From Hexactinellida sp. DTS-2022 (Eukaryota; Porifera; Hexactinellida), in assembly GCA_028753945.1 (NCBI GenBank), contig JAPNXP010000013.1:558001-622000 (forward strand): a DNA stretch of 64,000 nucleotides, in the 5' to 3' direction. Below the pieces are notes generated by a model. It was not told the DNA's origin and did not search any database. It saw only the letters and a list, made by a program, of their open reading frames with translations. This document shows positions 30,666 through 39,628 of the stretch, piece after piece (positions within the stretch are counted from its first letter, which is position 1; each line of letters opens with the position of its first letter). Made by a program: the position numbers and the translations under genes.

Positions 30666-31803
30666 TATGCAATTAACGCAACAGTTAATGTTATTGCTAT
30701 TGATATTTTGGTCAATTTTAAGAGTTATGTTAATATTCACAAATACATACTCGGTATTTTTCAAACATGATTATCCTTTGTAAATCTGTATTGATACAAT
30801 AAGCGCCTATTTTTGGTTTGGGGGGGAGACTGATCCCCAATGTCAGAGGGCTGGGGAGTCACTGGGGGTGACCCCCGGATCTGTCGGTTGATTTAATTTG
30901 TATATGAAAATTGCCGTTTTGATCGACCAAGGGATGATAGAGGGGAGAATCACGTTTGTTTACTCTATATTTCCAGATTTTGTTTCTGAAGAAAAAAATC
31001 TGGAAATATTTAGTGAGGGTGGCCCCCATCTTTGTATTATTCTCCAACACTTGACTCCTATACCTGATATACAACCAATCTTGATTCCTAGGGAAGAATA
31101 GTTGTTGTTATACAAAGTGACATTTATATCTATATATTAAAAGCGGAATTGTTGTGTGTGTGTGTGTGGGGATGTTTGTCCGTAATTAATTGAAAAGACC
31201 ATACTACCTAGAAAGCTGAAATTTGGTATATAGGAGTAGTTTGTCATAGCGACATGGGCCTGTTGGTTTTCTAAGCGAAATATTGTGAGCATGACATCAC
31301 ACGGTAACCTTTTTCTTAATAACTTTTGCAAATTTGACTCCGTTAGTATAAATTTTATATGAAAATCGACAACACATAATGGAACACCTTTGTGAAAATT
31401 ATCAATTTTTACGAACTTACATTGCGAAAGTTATTAGTTAAAATGTGTCCTATTATTTTTAACACTATGTGGGTGATCTGATTTGTTTGGTTAACAAGAA
31501 TGCGCTTAGAGTAGTTAATTTCTCTAATGCATTGTTTATTTATTACACCTATATTGGCTTCCTATAATAAGACTATTAATGGGATTACGTAATTTCTAAC
31601 CTAGGATTTCTACTAGAAATTAATTAAGTTAAGTAATCTAGGATTTTTGGTTCTGCCTATAACGATGATATTTATTATGTTAATTATTACTATCAATTAA
31701 ATTAAATAATTCACTAACCCAGCTCCTGCAAAAAGAATTGTTTATTGAGATGTAGAACTTTATTACTATTTATAAATCAAATATTTTGCAACCCTGGATT
31801 TAC
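30666..31803. other. Intergenic DNA with dispersed-repeat pieces
   Basis: A GC-rich patch 'gggggtgacccccggatc' lies near 30864. A 'ttgttgtgtgtgtgtgtg' tract with 'gaaagctgaaatttggtata' at 31140-31230 belongs to the dispersed family also seen at 16340 and 32900. I see no gene. Confidence 0.4.
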
Positions 31804-31884
31804 CTCTCCATAATAATGGTTTAATGGTGAGAATAAGACCGCGAAGCGGTCTTATTCTCATCTTTAAACCATTATTATGGAGAG
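31804..31884. repeat. 81-bp near-perfect palindrome with GAA loop
   Basis: Two 39-base arms, CTCTCCATAATAATGG... and its complement, pair with two mismatches around the three-base loop GAA (31843-31845). The inner 14 bp (GAATAAGACCGC-GAA-GCGGTC) use the same GAA triloop as the cassette at 33160-33275. It is non-coding. Confidence 0.9.
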
Positions 31885-32240
31885 ATTACACCCAGAGTTA
31901 GTAAATTACTTTGCAATACAACTTACTGAAATAATTAATTGCGAATAATTTACCAACCACAGGTCTCAATTTATTTGAGCTAACAAGCTGAACCTTTTAA
32001 TATATATTGCTGAACGAGCTATCCTTAAGAATTATTGAGCTATTAATTAACTAATAATTAATAACTATTGAGCAATGAGAATAACTTACTCAACATAATT
32101 CCCCAAACAAATTACAGGAATCACAACCCAAAATGAATTTTAGGCACGCGTTATTAAGTAATAGTGTGTAATTCACTAGCCACAGGTGAAACTGAATAGT
32201 AATTTTTTTTAATACTATATAGCTTTTTGGGAAGGGAAAG
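31885..32240. other. AT-rich DNA between palindrome and hAT insertion
   Basis: No gene seen. The last bases (32230-32248, 'aaaggccgcgaa') are the left half of a triloop cassette split by the following element. Confidence 0.4.
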
Positions 32241-32248
32241 GCCGCGAA

Positions 32249-32392
32249 CAGGGACGTCGCCACGGGGGGGGCATAGGGGGGCAATGCCCCCCCTGGTAGA
32301 AATCCTCGCCCCGGGGCAATGCCCCCCCTGGTAAAATTTCGTGCCCCGGGACATACCCCCCTGCTAAATTATTGCCAAATAACGTTGTATGT

Positions 32393-32429
<37 letters not shown>

Positions 32430-33159
32430 GTATACAAGCGCGCTTCGCTTGCTTTCGCTGCGCGGATGCAGAAAGCACCCTTCTGGTGCCTCATATATCC
32501 CAACCAACAAATAACAGAAGTAACGTTTGTAAATTCCTTATAACGTCTACATCTAAACAACAAATATATACACATGGGTTGTTAACAACATCATATTTGG
32601 AATCAGCTTACTTAATTACTCCATATATAGTCGTTGGAAGTAAGCGGCCACGACCCTTTAAAACATGTAAATTACAAATAATTGATTGGATTTATTATTT
32701 TTTCGCCCAATTAAATTGCAGTTTCAGATTGGCATTCTATAATGCACGCTTAATAGATGTTAGAGACACTAAATCAATTTATACTAATTGAATGCTAGCT
32801 GTAATCCATACTGTGCCACGATCGAATTTAATTGGTTAAAGGTTTTGTTACCTTTTGAGATTGAAGATGTGAATATTTTTCTTAGATATTAGAACTTGTT
32901 TCTAGATACGTAGTTACCCACCTCCCTGCCAAATTTCAAGTTTGTAGCTCTTACCCAGTTTCTCAATCAATTCCGAACAAAAACAACAAATAAAAAACAA
33001 ACCATTTAGATTTAATATATAAGATAGAAACTTGATAATTTCATATTATAATCGACTCTCGTTGATACGAATTTTGTGAGTGGGGGGGGGGAGGGGGGGC
33101 ATGCCCCCCCTGGTAATTTTGCCGCCCCCCCTAGATGAAAAATCCTGGCGACGTCCCTG
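32249..33159. mobile_element. Non-autonomous hAT-like element with GC-rich ends (911 bp)
   Basis: The termini are CAGGGACGTCGCCA and TGGCGACGTCCCTG. The 8-bp duplication GCCGCGAA lies at 32241-32248 and 33160-33167. Subterminal 'gcaatgccccccctggta' repeats occur at both ends. Inside are an (ATT)n microsatellite (32394-32429) and an AT-rich segment related to the 16340 dispersed repeat. No transposase. The target was the stem-loop GGCCGC-GAA-GCGGCC. Confidence 0.88.
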
Positions 33160-33275
33160 GCCGCGAAGCGGCCGTTAATTGTATCGCGTAGTGAATAACA
33201 CGAACGAACAAAAGTCGCGAAGCGACTTTTGTGAGAGAGATCCGTCGCGAAGCGACCGAGACCGAAGGGCTCGTA
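33160..33275 (-). repeat. Triloop hairpin cassette, copy 5 (split by the hAT element)
   Basis: It shows GGCCGC-GAA-GCGGCC (its left half is at 32240-32248), AAAAGTCGC-GAA-GCGACTTTT and GTCGC-GAA-GCGAC, followed by 'cgagaccgaagggctcg'. All loops here are GAA. Read on the minus strand the order agrees with copies 1-4. Confidence 0.78.
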
Positions 33276-33401
33276 TTTATAAATTCAAATCAATTTATCT
33301 TGTGTTGTTTATCTGATGCTATTATTATAGTAATTCTATTGGAATTAAAAGTTTGATATTCCCCAATTTTTGAGATTTATAATTATACGAACCCTCTTAA
33401 A

Positions 33402-33571
33402 GGTGTCAGTTTCGCTCCAATATGAGAATCTTATGTTCTTTAAGGAGCCAGTTTCGCTCCAATAAGAGTATCTTATGCTCGTATTATAAGAGCCACTGTC
33501 GCTCCAATAATAGCATCTAATGCTCTTAAGGAGTCAGTTTCGCTCCAATAAGAGCATCTGTTCTGCTCTTA
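33402..33571 (+). repeat. Tandem array of ~43-bp units with double mini-hairpins
   Basis: Four units share 'gtcagtttcgctccaataag' and 'gcatctaatgctct'. Each can form GGAG...CTCC and AGAGCAT..ATGCTCT stems. Units differ by scattered substitutions. Upstream 33276-33401 and downstream 33572-33813 are AT-rich without a gene. Confidence 0.7.
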
Positions 33572-33813
33572 GATCTCACAACTTGACTGTATTTATACTT
33601 CTCTTGTTACTGTTGCAGGTGTTGCCATCTGTATTACAGACAGAATAGCAGATGTTCGTATGCAGGTGTTGGTGTCTACTATAGTATAGCAGTAGCCGGT
33701 GTTATTCTCTGTATAGTATGTGGATCTATTCCTGGAGTATATACAATTTACAACAGGGATTTAGTTTTATATTTTTACACTCTAAATCCCTACCCACTCG
33801 AATTTATTCTCTC

Positions 33814-34298
33814 GTATTATGTTATATAGAACTGTGATTTGAAAAGTCAATGATTAGGGTATATCTATATCAGTGTTCCGCAACCCTTCATTTGCAGCGA
33901 CAGAAATTTTCAAAGACTATAAATTATTGTTGTTTTATAGAATCTCTTTTGGATTTGAAGTTCAATGTAGGCCTTTGGATTATATGAAATATTTTTGTCA
34001 CTCTTCAGAAGCTAGTCCATCAATTTGGGTGGGGAATGGTGATCTCTGTTATAAATACACATTCTATTCGAAAACAAACATTATGTTATGCGTAATTTGT
34101 TAATTAGGGTGATCCACCATTTGAACAATAAAACATCTAGATTCTAGGGTGCGACTCGTGCGGGCTTCATTGTAAATCACGGGATGGGGGCCTTTTTCAC
34201 AGGCTGCGGGCCAAAAATGGGCCGAAAAGAGTCAAAAAGATCAATTGTTAATTTTTCAATAACTAATAAATCTAAAAGTCTAGATGCACTAAAGCTGC
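33814..34298. repeat. Left inverted repeat of the LINE-containing block
   Basis: It is complementary to 37291-37813. It contains a CAGTGTTCCGCAACC hAT-like end (33871 onward), then a TAGGGTGCGACTCGTGC end at 34147. Together the arms form a ~4-kb inverted structure. Confidence 0.75.
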
Positions 34299-34561
34299 TA
34301 TCTTCCACCATTAATAGAAAGAAAAAGGAAATTATTAACGAAACTATCAAAGAGTTGCCTATATAAAAAGTTTCATATAGATACTATTTGCACAACGATT
34401 TCCCGCATCTTATAACGCGGAAATTATATGAATTCTCAATTCTTAGAGAATTTATTCACGAATTTTCTAAATCTCGGTGTGGCGGAATAAATAAGCGGGT
34501 CGTGGGCGCGGGCTTTGAATAGCGAGCCACGGGCCACGGGCTTTACGGGTCGCACCCTAGT
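34147..34561. mobile_element. hAT-like MITE 'TAGGGTGCGAC'
   Basis: It starts TAGGGTGCGACTCGTGCGGG and ends GGGTCGCACCCTA. 'cgggc', 'cacggg' and 'gcgggcc' words cluster near both ends. The first ~150 bp recur inverted at 37291-37442. Confidence 0.65.
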
Positions 34562-34848
34562 GACTATATTATTAAACCTCGATAGTTGTTTGTTTATATG
34601 TAAGTGATGGGGGGAATAGAAACCGCATTTTTAAATGAGATAGAAACTAACTTCCAAATGTTTTAATAGGCAGACAAGTATGCTGATTTCGAATTTATCT
34701 TTTTACATTTGTAATATGAATATTTGTTGTTGTTGTTACTGTTTACATAAATAGGTAAACAAATTAAAGAAAATTCAAAATCACCCTATAAGTTAGCTTT
34801 CAACGGATATTATAATTAATTAATGGTAAACAAGTGAAATATACTAAA
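34562..34848 (-). repeat. Piece of the GNAT foldback arm
   Basis: It has 'aagtgatggggggaatagaa', then one 142-bp unit with 'gaatatttgttgttgttgtt' and 'ctataagttagctttcaacg', in the orientation of 9185-9390. It is directly followed by hairpin cassette 4. Confidence 0.7.
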
Positions 34849-34920
34849 CGAGCACCTCGGTCGCATAGCGACAGATCGGTGCTCTGCACCTAAGGGTTAA
34901 CGTCCGCTATGCGGCCTTAC
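34849..34920 (+). repeat. Triloop hairpin cassette, copy 4
   Basis: Stems GTCGC-ATA-GCGAC, GGTGC-TCT-GCACC and CCGC-TAT-GCGG. All three loops differ from copy 1 (TTT, TAC, and an altered third hairpin) while the first two stems are identical. It abuts the truncated 5' end of the LINE. Confidence 0.78.
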
Positions 34921-34954
34921 TTCTCATCATTTCTACCATTTTCCATTATTTTCA

Positions 34955-37290
34955 CTTGTAAATGCTGATGATGATACGGATGTGGAAAGACTTTCTTCTC
35001 ATTTGGATGATATGCTAAAAACTTTGCTTGATATACATGCTCCTCTTATTTCGAAAGAAATAAGAAATCGTCCCAATTGTCCCTGGTACAAAGATGAGTT
35101 TAGAAAGGCTAAAAGAATGAAACGTAGAGCTGAGAGAAGATATCGCAAATCACACCTTACTATTCACCTTGACATCCTAAAACAACAATCAAGATATTAT
35201 AATGAATTACTAAAGGCTGCAAAGTCAGATTACTATATGACCAGGATTGGTAATTGCGATGCGAAGAGTCTTTTTAAAACAGTAAACTCGTTTTTCTCTA
35301 TTAGCAAGAATACTAAGAATTCTTTATTACCTATACATGAATCAGAATTGGATCTTGCAAATAGGTTCGCTGAACATCTGCACAAAAAGGTTATTGACAT
35401 ACGAGATTGCTTACGACTAAATCGTTTAGATCGTAAGTCTCTGTTATGTAGCTCCTCTGAGACATGCCTAACCACTATCAAGAACTTTGACTATGTATCC
35501 CCACACGAAATAATGAAGATTATATCTACCAGGTCAAATTGTACTTGTCACCTAGATCCACTACCTGTCTCCATTTTTAAAAAATGTTTAAATCCGCTTC
35601 TGCTGCCGCTTTCTCTGATTATTAACAAATCCCTAAGTAGTGGTGTCTTCCCCTCAATTTGGAAGAAATCACTTGTTTTCCCTACTTTAAAAAAAGCTTC
35701 CCTTGATCCTGAAAATTTATTCAATTATCGTCCTATATCAAATTTGTCTTTTCTTTCTAAAGTTATCGAGTGTGTGATTGTAACTCAACTTGAATCTTAT
35801 TTACATCAGAATAACCTATTTCCCACAAGACAGTCTGCATATCGTCGGTACCACTCTGCTGAAACAATGATGCTTAAAATTACTAATGACTTAGCCTTAT
35901 CTCTTGATAGGAATATGGATGTAGCTTTCGTCTTGATGGACCTGAGCAGTGCTTTCGATACAGTTGATCACAATATATTATTAAAAAGATTAGAAGAAAA
36001 GTTTGGTTTTACTGGAATTGTTCAAAAATGGTTGAAGAGCTATTTAGCTGAACGTATACAGACCGTAGTTATTTCTAAAGTAGAATCTCTAGCTAGTCTT
36101 ATGCCATGTGGTGTTCCACAAGGATCTGTTCTTGGGCCTCTCCTCTTTCTATTATATATCTCTCCAATTCAAGAAATTGCACAATACTACAATATGGAAA
36201 TAATGATTTATGCTGATGACACTCAATTGTATACCTCCCTTACAGATAATTCATCTACTCTACAATTAGAAAATTTTCAACGCTGCCTCAATGATATTAT
36301 ACACTGGTTTCAATCTAATATGATGAAGTGCAACCCAGAGAAGACGAAATTAATACATTTTTCCTCAAAATTCAAGAATGTCTCCTCATCCTTTAAAATA
36401 TTCGCGGATGGACACGAAGTTAAGCTGGTAGAAGATGCAGTAGATCTGGGGGTTATATTGGATTCTAGTTTAAACATGAAAAAACAAGTATCAAAATTAT
36501 GCTCTTCTGCTTCTATTACTCTCCGAAAAATCAGTAGTATTAGCAAATTTTTAGACAGAAAAGTATTAGAACGATTAGTTCATGCATTTATTTCCACCAA
36601 ATTAGACTACTGTAACTCTATCTTATATGGATTGCCGGGTGTTGAAATACAAAGAGTTCAGCGTATACAAAATGCAGCTGCAAGACTAATCACTAAATGC
36701 AAAATACAAGATCACATCTCACCTATCCTGGACCAATTACACTGGCTCACGATAAAAAAGAGGATTGTATATAAACTATTATTGTTAACCTTTAAATCTC
36801 TATTCCAACAGACCCCAAGCTACCTTTATGAAACTCTTGTTCTTCAACATCATCATGAACCAACTATGTCTTTAAGATCTGAAAATACTAGGCGATTACA
36901 GGTAAAAATACCCAACAATAAATTTTATGGCGGAAGAGCGTACTCAGTTATTGCTCCAAGGCTATGGAATGCAATCCCTCCGAGCATTAGAAATAGTAAC
37001 TCAATTGAAATTTTTAAGAAACGTTTGAAGACTCTATTATTTAAATCTGATGAACATGTATTTTGGACTTGTTGAAGACTATTACTACTTTACCTCTTAT
37101 TTCTCTTTTTACCAGTTGTATTTAATTCATCTTGCAAGTATTATTCCTAAACATTCAAGTAACTTTAAAACTACCTAGATGTACTTATACTTTACTGTAC
37201 TATATATTAATTTTCACCTTGATCTTGTAAAGCGCATTGAGACTTTGTGAACTGCGCTTAATAAATGCTGTATTATTATTATTATTATTA
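34955..37290 (+). mobile_element. CR1/L2-type LINE, 5'-truncated
   Basis: It spans from the truncation next to cassette 4 to a (TTA)n-type tail 'gctgtattattattattat'. The 3' region 'aagcgcattgagactttgtg' followed by 'gcgcttaataaatgctg' is typical of CR1/L2-like tails. The endonuclease region and 5' UTR are missing. Confidence 0.85.
34982..37075 (+). CDS. LINE reverse transcriptase (pol, 5'-truncated)
   Basis: 697 residues remain open. The order is linker (PWYKDEFRKAKRMKRRAERR), then RT with FNYRPISNLSFLSKVIE (~250), FVLMDLSSAFDTVDHN (~320), PCGVPQGSVLGPLLF (~380), the catalytic YADD at ~410-413 and DLGVILDSSLNMKKQ (~490). The C-terminal domain is LDYCNSILYGLP...RLITKCKIQDHISPIL and LWNAIPPSIRNSNSIE. 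This is the CR1/L2 (Jockey superfamily) layout. The apurinic endonuclease that normally precedes RT is gone, so the copy cannot move by itself. The frame is undamaged, so the insertion is probably young. The first ATG is used for convenience; coding-like sequence begins slightly upstream. Confidence 0.9.
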   Translation: MERLSSHLDDMLKTLLDIHAPLISKEIRNRPNCPWYKDEFRKAKRMKRRAERRYRKSHLTIHLDILKQQSRYYNELLKAAKSDYYMTRIGNCDAKSLFKTVNSFFSISKNTKNSLLPIHESELDLANRFAEHLHKKVIDIRDCLRLNRLDRKSLLCSSSETCLTTIKNFDYVSPHEIMKIISTRSNCTCHLDPLPVSIFKKCLNPLLLPLSLIINKSLSSGVFPSIWKKSLVFPTLKKASLDPENLFNYRPISNLSFLSKVIECVIVTQLESYLHQNNLFPTRQSAYRRYHSAETMMLKITNDLALSLDRNMDVAFVLMDLSSAFDTVDHNILLKRLEEKFGFTGIVQKWLKSYLAERIQTVVISKVESLASLMPCGVPQGSVLGPLLFLLYISPIQEIAQYYNMEIMIYADDTQLYTSLTDNSSTLQLENFQRCLNDIIHWFQSNMMKCNPEKTKLIHFSSKFKNVSSSFKIFADGHEVKLVEDAVDLGVILDSSLNMKKQVSKLCSSASITLRKISSISKFLDRKVLERLVHAFISTKLDYCNSILYGLPGVEIQRVQRIQNAAARLITKCKIQDHISPILDQLHWLTIKKRIVYKLLLLTFKSLFQQTPSYLYETLVLQHHHEPTMSLRSENTRRLQVKIPNNKFYGGRAYSVIAPRLWNAIPPSIRNSNSIEIFKKRLKTLLFKSDEHVFWTC

Positions 37291-37813
37291 TATTTAGTGC
37301 ATCTAGACTTTTAGATTTATTAGTTATTGAAAAATTAACAATTGATCTTTTTGACTCTTTTCAGCCCATTTTTGGCCCGCAGCCTGTGGAAAAAGGCCCG
37401 CATCCCGTGATTTACAATGAAGCCCGCACGGGTCGCACCCTAGAATCTAGATGTTTTATTGTTCAAATTGTGGATCACCCTAATTAACAAATTACGCATA
37501 ACATAATGTTTGTTTTCGAATAGAATGTGTATTTATAACAGAGATCACCATTCCCCGCCCAAATTGATGGACTAGGTTCTGAATCTGAAGAGTGACAAAA
37601 ATATTTCATATAATCCAAAGGCCTACATTGAACTTCAAATCCAAAAGAGATTCTATAAAACAACAATAATTTATAGTCCTTGAAGAAATTCTGTCACTGC
37701 ATGAGGTAATTTTCTGGCCGCATGAGGCCGGCAAATGAAAGGTTGCGGAACACTGATATAGATATACCGTAATTATTGACTTTTTTAATCATAGTTCTAT
37801 ATAACATAATACT
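37291..37813. repeat. Right inverted repeat of the LINE-containing block
   Basis: It is complementary to 33814-34298. It includes the CGGGTCGCACCCTA end (37429-37442) and the GGTTGCGGAACACTG end (about 37743-37757). Small indels separate it from the left arm, for example an extra 'gcatgaggtaattttctgg' near 37698. Confidence 0.75.
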
Positions 37814-37816
37814 GTA

Positions 37817-37958
37817 CGGTAGAACCTCGTAAGTACGAACACTATTCCAGTCACCTTAAAAGCCTTTTAATTTCAAATAATGTTCGTTAATACGAATTCT
37901 GGATAAGGCGAACACATTTTCTCGATCCCCTGGTGTTCGTACTAATGAAGTTATACTG
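37817..37958. mobile_element. Tigger/pogo-like MITE (142 bp)
   Basis: CGGTAGAACCTCGTAAGTAC at the left and, in reverse complement, CAGTATAACTTCATTAGTAC at the right, flanked by TA. It sits 40 bp before the first hexosaminidase gene, replacing the upstream sequence present in copies 2 and 3. Confidence 0.75.
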
Positions 37959-37996
37959 TACTTGTTTTATTATTTCAAATCCTAATCTGGTAGATA

Positions 37997-39628
37997 ATGC
38001 TGCTACGACTCGTACTCATTCTATATTTGCTATGTACTCCATTGGTTCTATCAGAGCTCTCCAAGCTCTCATTGGACACAACGTCTAACTCAGTGCCATA
38101 CATAACCACAAAGGTAAATATTTCCACTTACCTATGGCCGTATCCCACATACATTGCTTGTTCTGATACTGCATACATGATAGCGCAGCATGAGGTTGAT
38201 TTCGTGTTGGTGGACTCCGATAAATACCCCAATGCATTTCCGATTATATCCCAGGCTTTCAGTGATTATAACTATATAATTCGTAACCTTACCAAACTGA
38301 TACCAGATGGTTATTTCGAGGTAGAACGTATTCAGGTTATGGTTGCGTTGGCATCTGATGACGTCAGCTTGAAGTTTGATACTGATGAGAGTTATAATCT
38401 ATCAGTTGTTTATTCCTTCACAATTCTAAGTGCGGCTAATGTGTATGGCGCTCTGAGAGGGTTAGAGACATTCAGTCAGCTTATTCTAGCGTACGATAAC
38501 AATCAGCTGTTCCTGCATCAGTGTAACATAATAGATATTCCCTCCTTCAAGCACAGGGGAATTCTATTCGACACATCTCGGCACTATCTTCCTGTCGGTC
38601 TCCTCAAGAAGCAACTCGACGTGATGGCTTGGAACAAATTTAATGTGTTCCACTGGCACATTGTGGATATGCAGGCGTTCCCGTATGTGAGTGAGGCTTT
38701 TCCTGAATTGAGCGTCAAAGGAGCGTACTCCCCTAGACACACCTACAACAGCTCTCAGGTGCAGGAGGTTATCAGTCACGCGAATAAGCGCGGAATTAGA
38801 GTAATGGTGGAATTTGACACCCCGGGACATGCTGACTCGTGGGGGAAAGGACAAGCCGGTCTTCTGACTAGTTGCTATAGCAACGGGGTACCAGATGGGA
38901 CCTATGGTCCTGTTAATGCGATTTCCAATGTAACGTGGCCGTTTCTGGAGACTCTGTTTAAAGAGATAGTCGGCGTATTCAAGGACCAGTACATACATTT
39001 GGGGGGAGACGAAGTTAATTTTGACTGTTGGAAGTCTAACCCAGATATTCAGCAGTGGATGAAAGAGAGAAATTACACAAACTATGCTAGATTCGAAGAG
39101 TATTACATTGATAAGCTTCTCGACTTAGTGCAACAACTGGACAAGAGTTATGTTGTTTGGCAGGAAGTGTTTGATAACGGTAATAAGATAAAGCAGGACA
39201 CGATTGTGCATGTGTGGAAGGAGCATACTAACTGGGAGGGCGAGGTTTATGCTGTGACTAAGGCAGGGTACCAAACGTTGCTATCATCCTGCTGGTATCT
39301 AAGTAAGATATCCACCTCTGCTGACTACCTTAACTACTTCAGGTGTAACCCTATAGATTTCTCGGGTACCTTGGATCAGCAGAACCTCGTGATAGGGGGT
39401 GAGGCTGCCATATGGGGGGAATGGGTGGATGATACAAACGCGCTCTCTCGTACCTGGCCTCGAGCTAGTGCAGCCGCAGAGAGACTATGGACTGGGCCGA
39501 GCACTATTGGTTTATCCGATCTCGATGTTAAGGATAGACTGCATAAACATAGATGCAGACTGATCAATAGGAATATTCCGGCAGAGCCGCTCGGCCCTGG
39601 GTATTGTACATATCCATTTAGAGCCTAA
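37997..39628 (+). CDS. Beta-hexosaminidase (GH20), copy 1
   Basis: The 543-residue enzyme belongs to the lysosomal HEXA/HEXB family, which removes terminal N-acetylhexosamines from glycans and glycolipids. A signal peptide is clear ([19 protein letters not shown]). The N-terminal GH20b domain spans ~25-165. The catalytic barrel starts at [16 protein letters not shown] and contains [15 protein letters not shown]. The acid pair D338-E339 is in HLGGDEVNFDCWKSNP, followed by YVVWQEVFDN and GGEAAIWGEWVDDTN...WPRASAAAERLW. Several N-x-S/T sites fit glycosylation. It is a single exon, whereas vertebrate HEX genes have many introns, which suggests a retrogene ancestor. It is the first of three tandem copies; a MITE lies directly upstream. 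Confidence 0.93.
   Translation: MLLRLVLILYLLCTPLVLSELSKLSLDTTSNSVPYITTKVNISTYLWPYPTYIACSDTAYMIAQHEVDFVLVDSDKYPNAFPIISQAFSDYNYIIRNLTKLIPDGYFEVERIQVMVALASDDVSLKFDTDESYNLSVVYSFTILSAANVYGALRGLETFSQLILAYDNNQLFLHQCNIIDIPSFKHRGILFDTSRHYLPVGLLKKQLDVMAWNKFNVFHWHIVDMQAFPYVSEAFPELSVKGAYSPRHTYNSSQVQEVISHANKRGIRVMVEFDTPGHADSWGKGQAGLLTSCYSNGVPDGTYGPVNAISNVTWPFLETLFKEIVGVFKDQYIHLGGDEVNFDCWKSNPDIQQWMKERNYTNYARFEEYYIDKLLDLVQQLDKSYVVWQEVFDNGNKIKQDTIVHVWKEHTNWEGEVYAVTKAGYQTLLSSCWYLSKISTSADYLNYFRCNPIDFSGTLDQQNLVIGGEAAIWGEWVDDTNALSRTWPRASAAAERLWTGPSTIGLSDLDVKDRLHKHRCRLINRNIPAEPLGPGYCTYPFRA

Noticed and set aside
32319..32791. Frames through the (ATT)n tract
   Set aside because: They arise from the microsatellite and the G/C-run repeats of the hAT-like element.
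38564..38998. 144-codon minus-strand frames inside the hexosaminidases (also 41964-42398)
   Set aside because: They lie antisense to the strongly conserved GH20 coding region and have no independent protein features.
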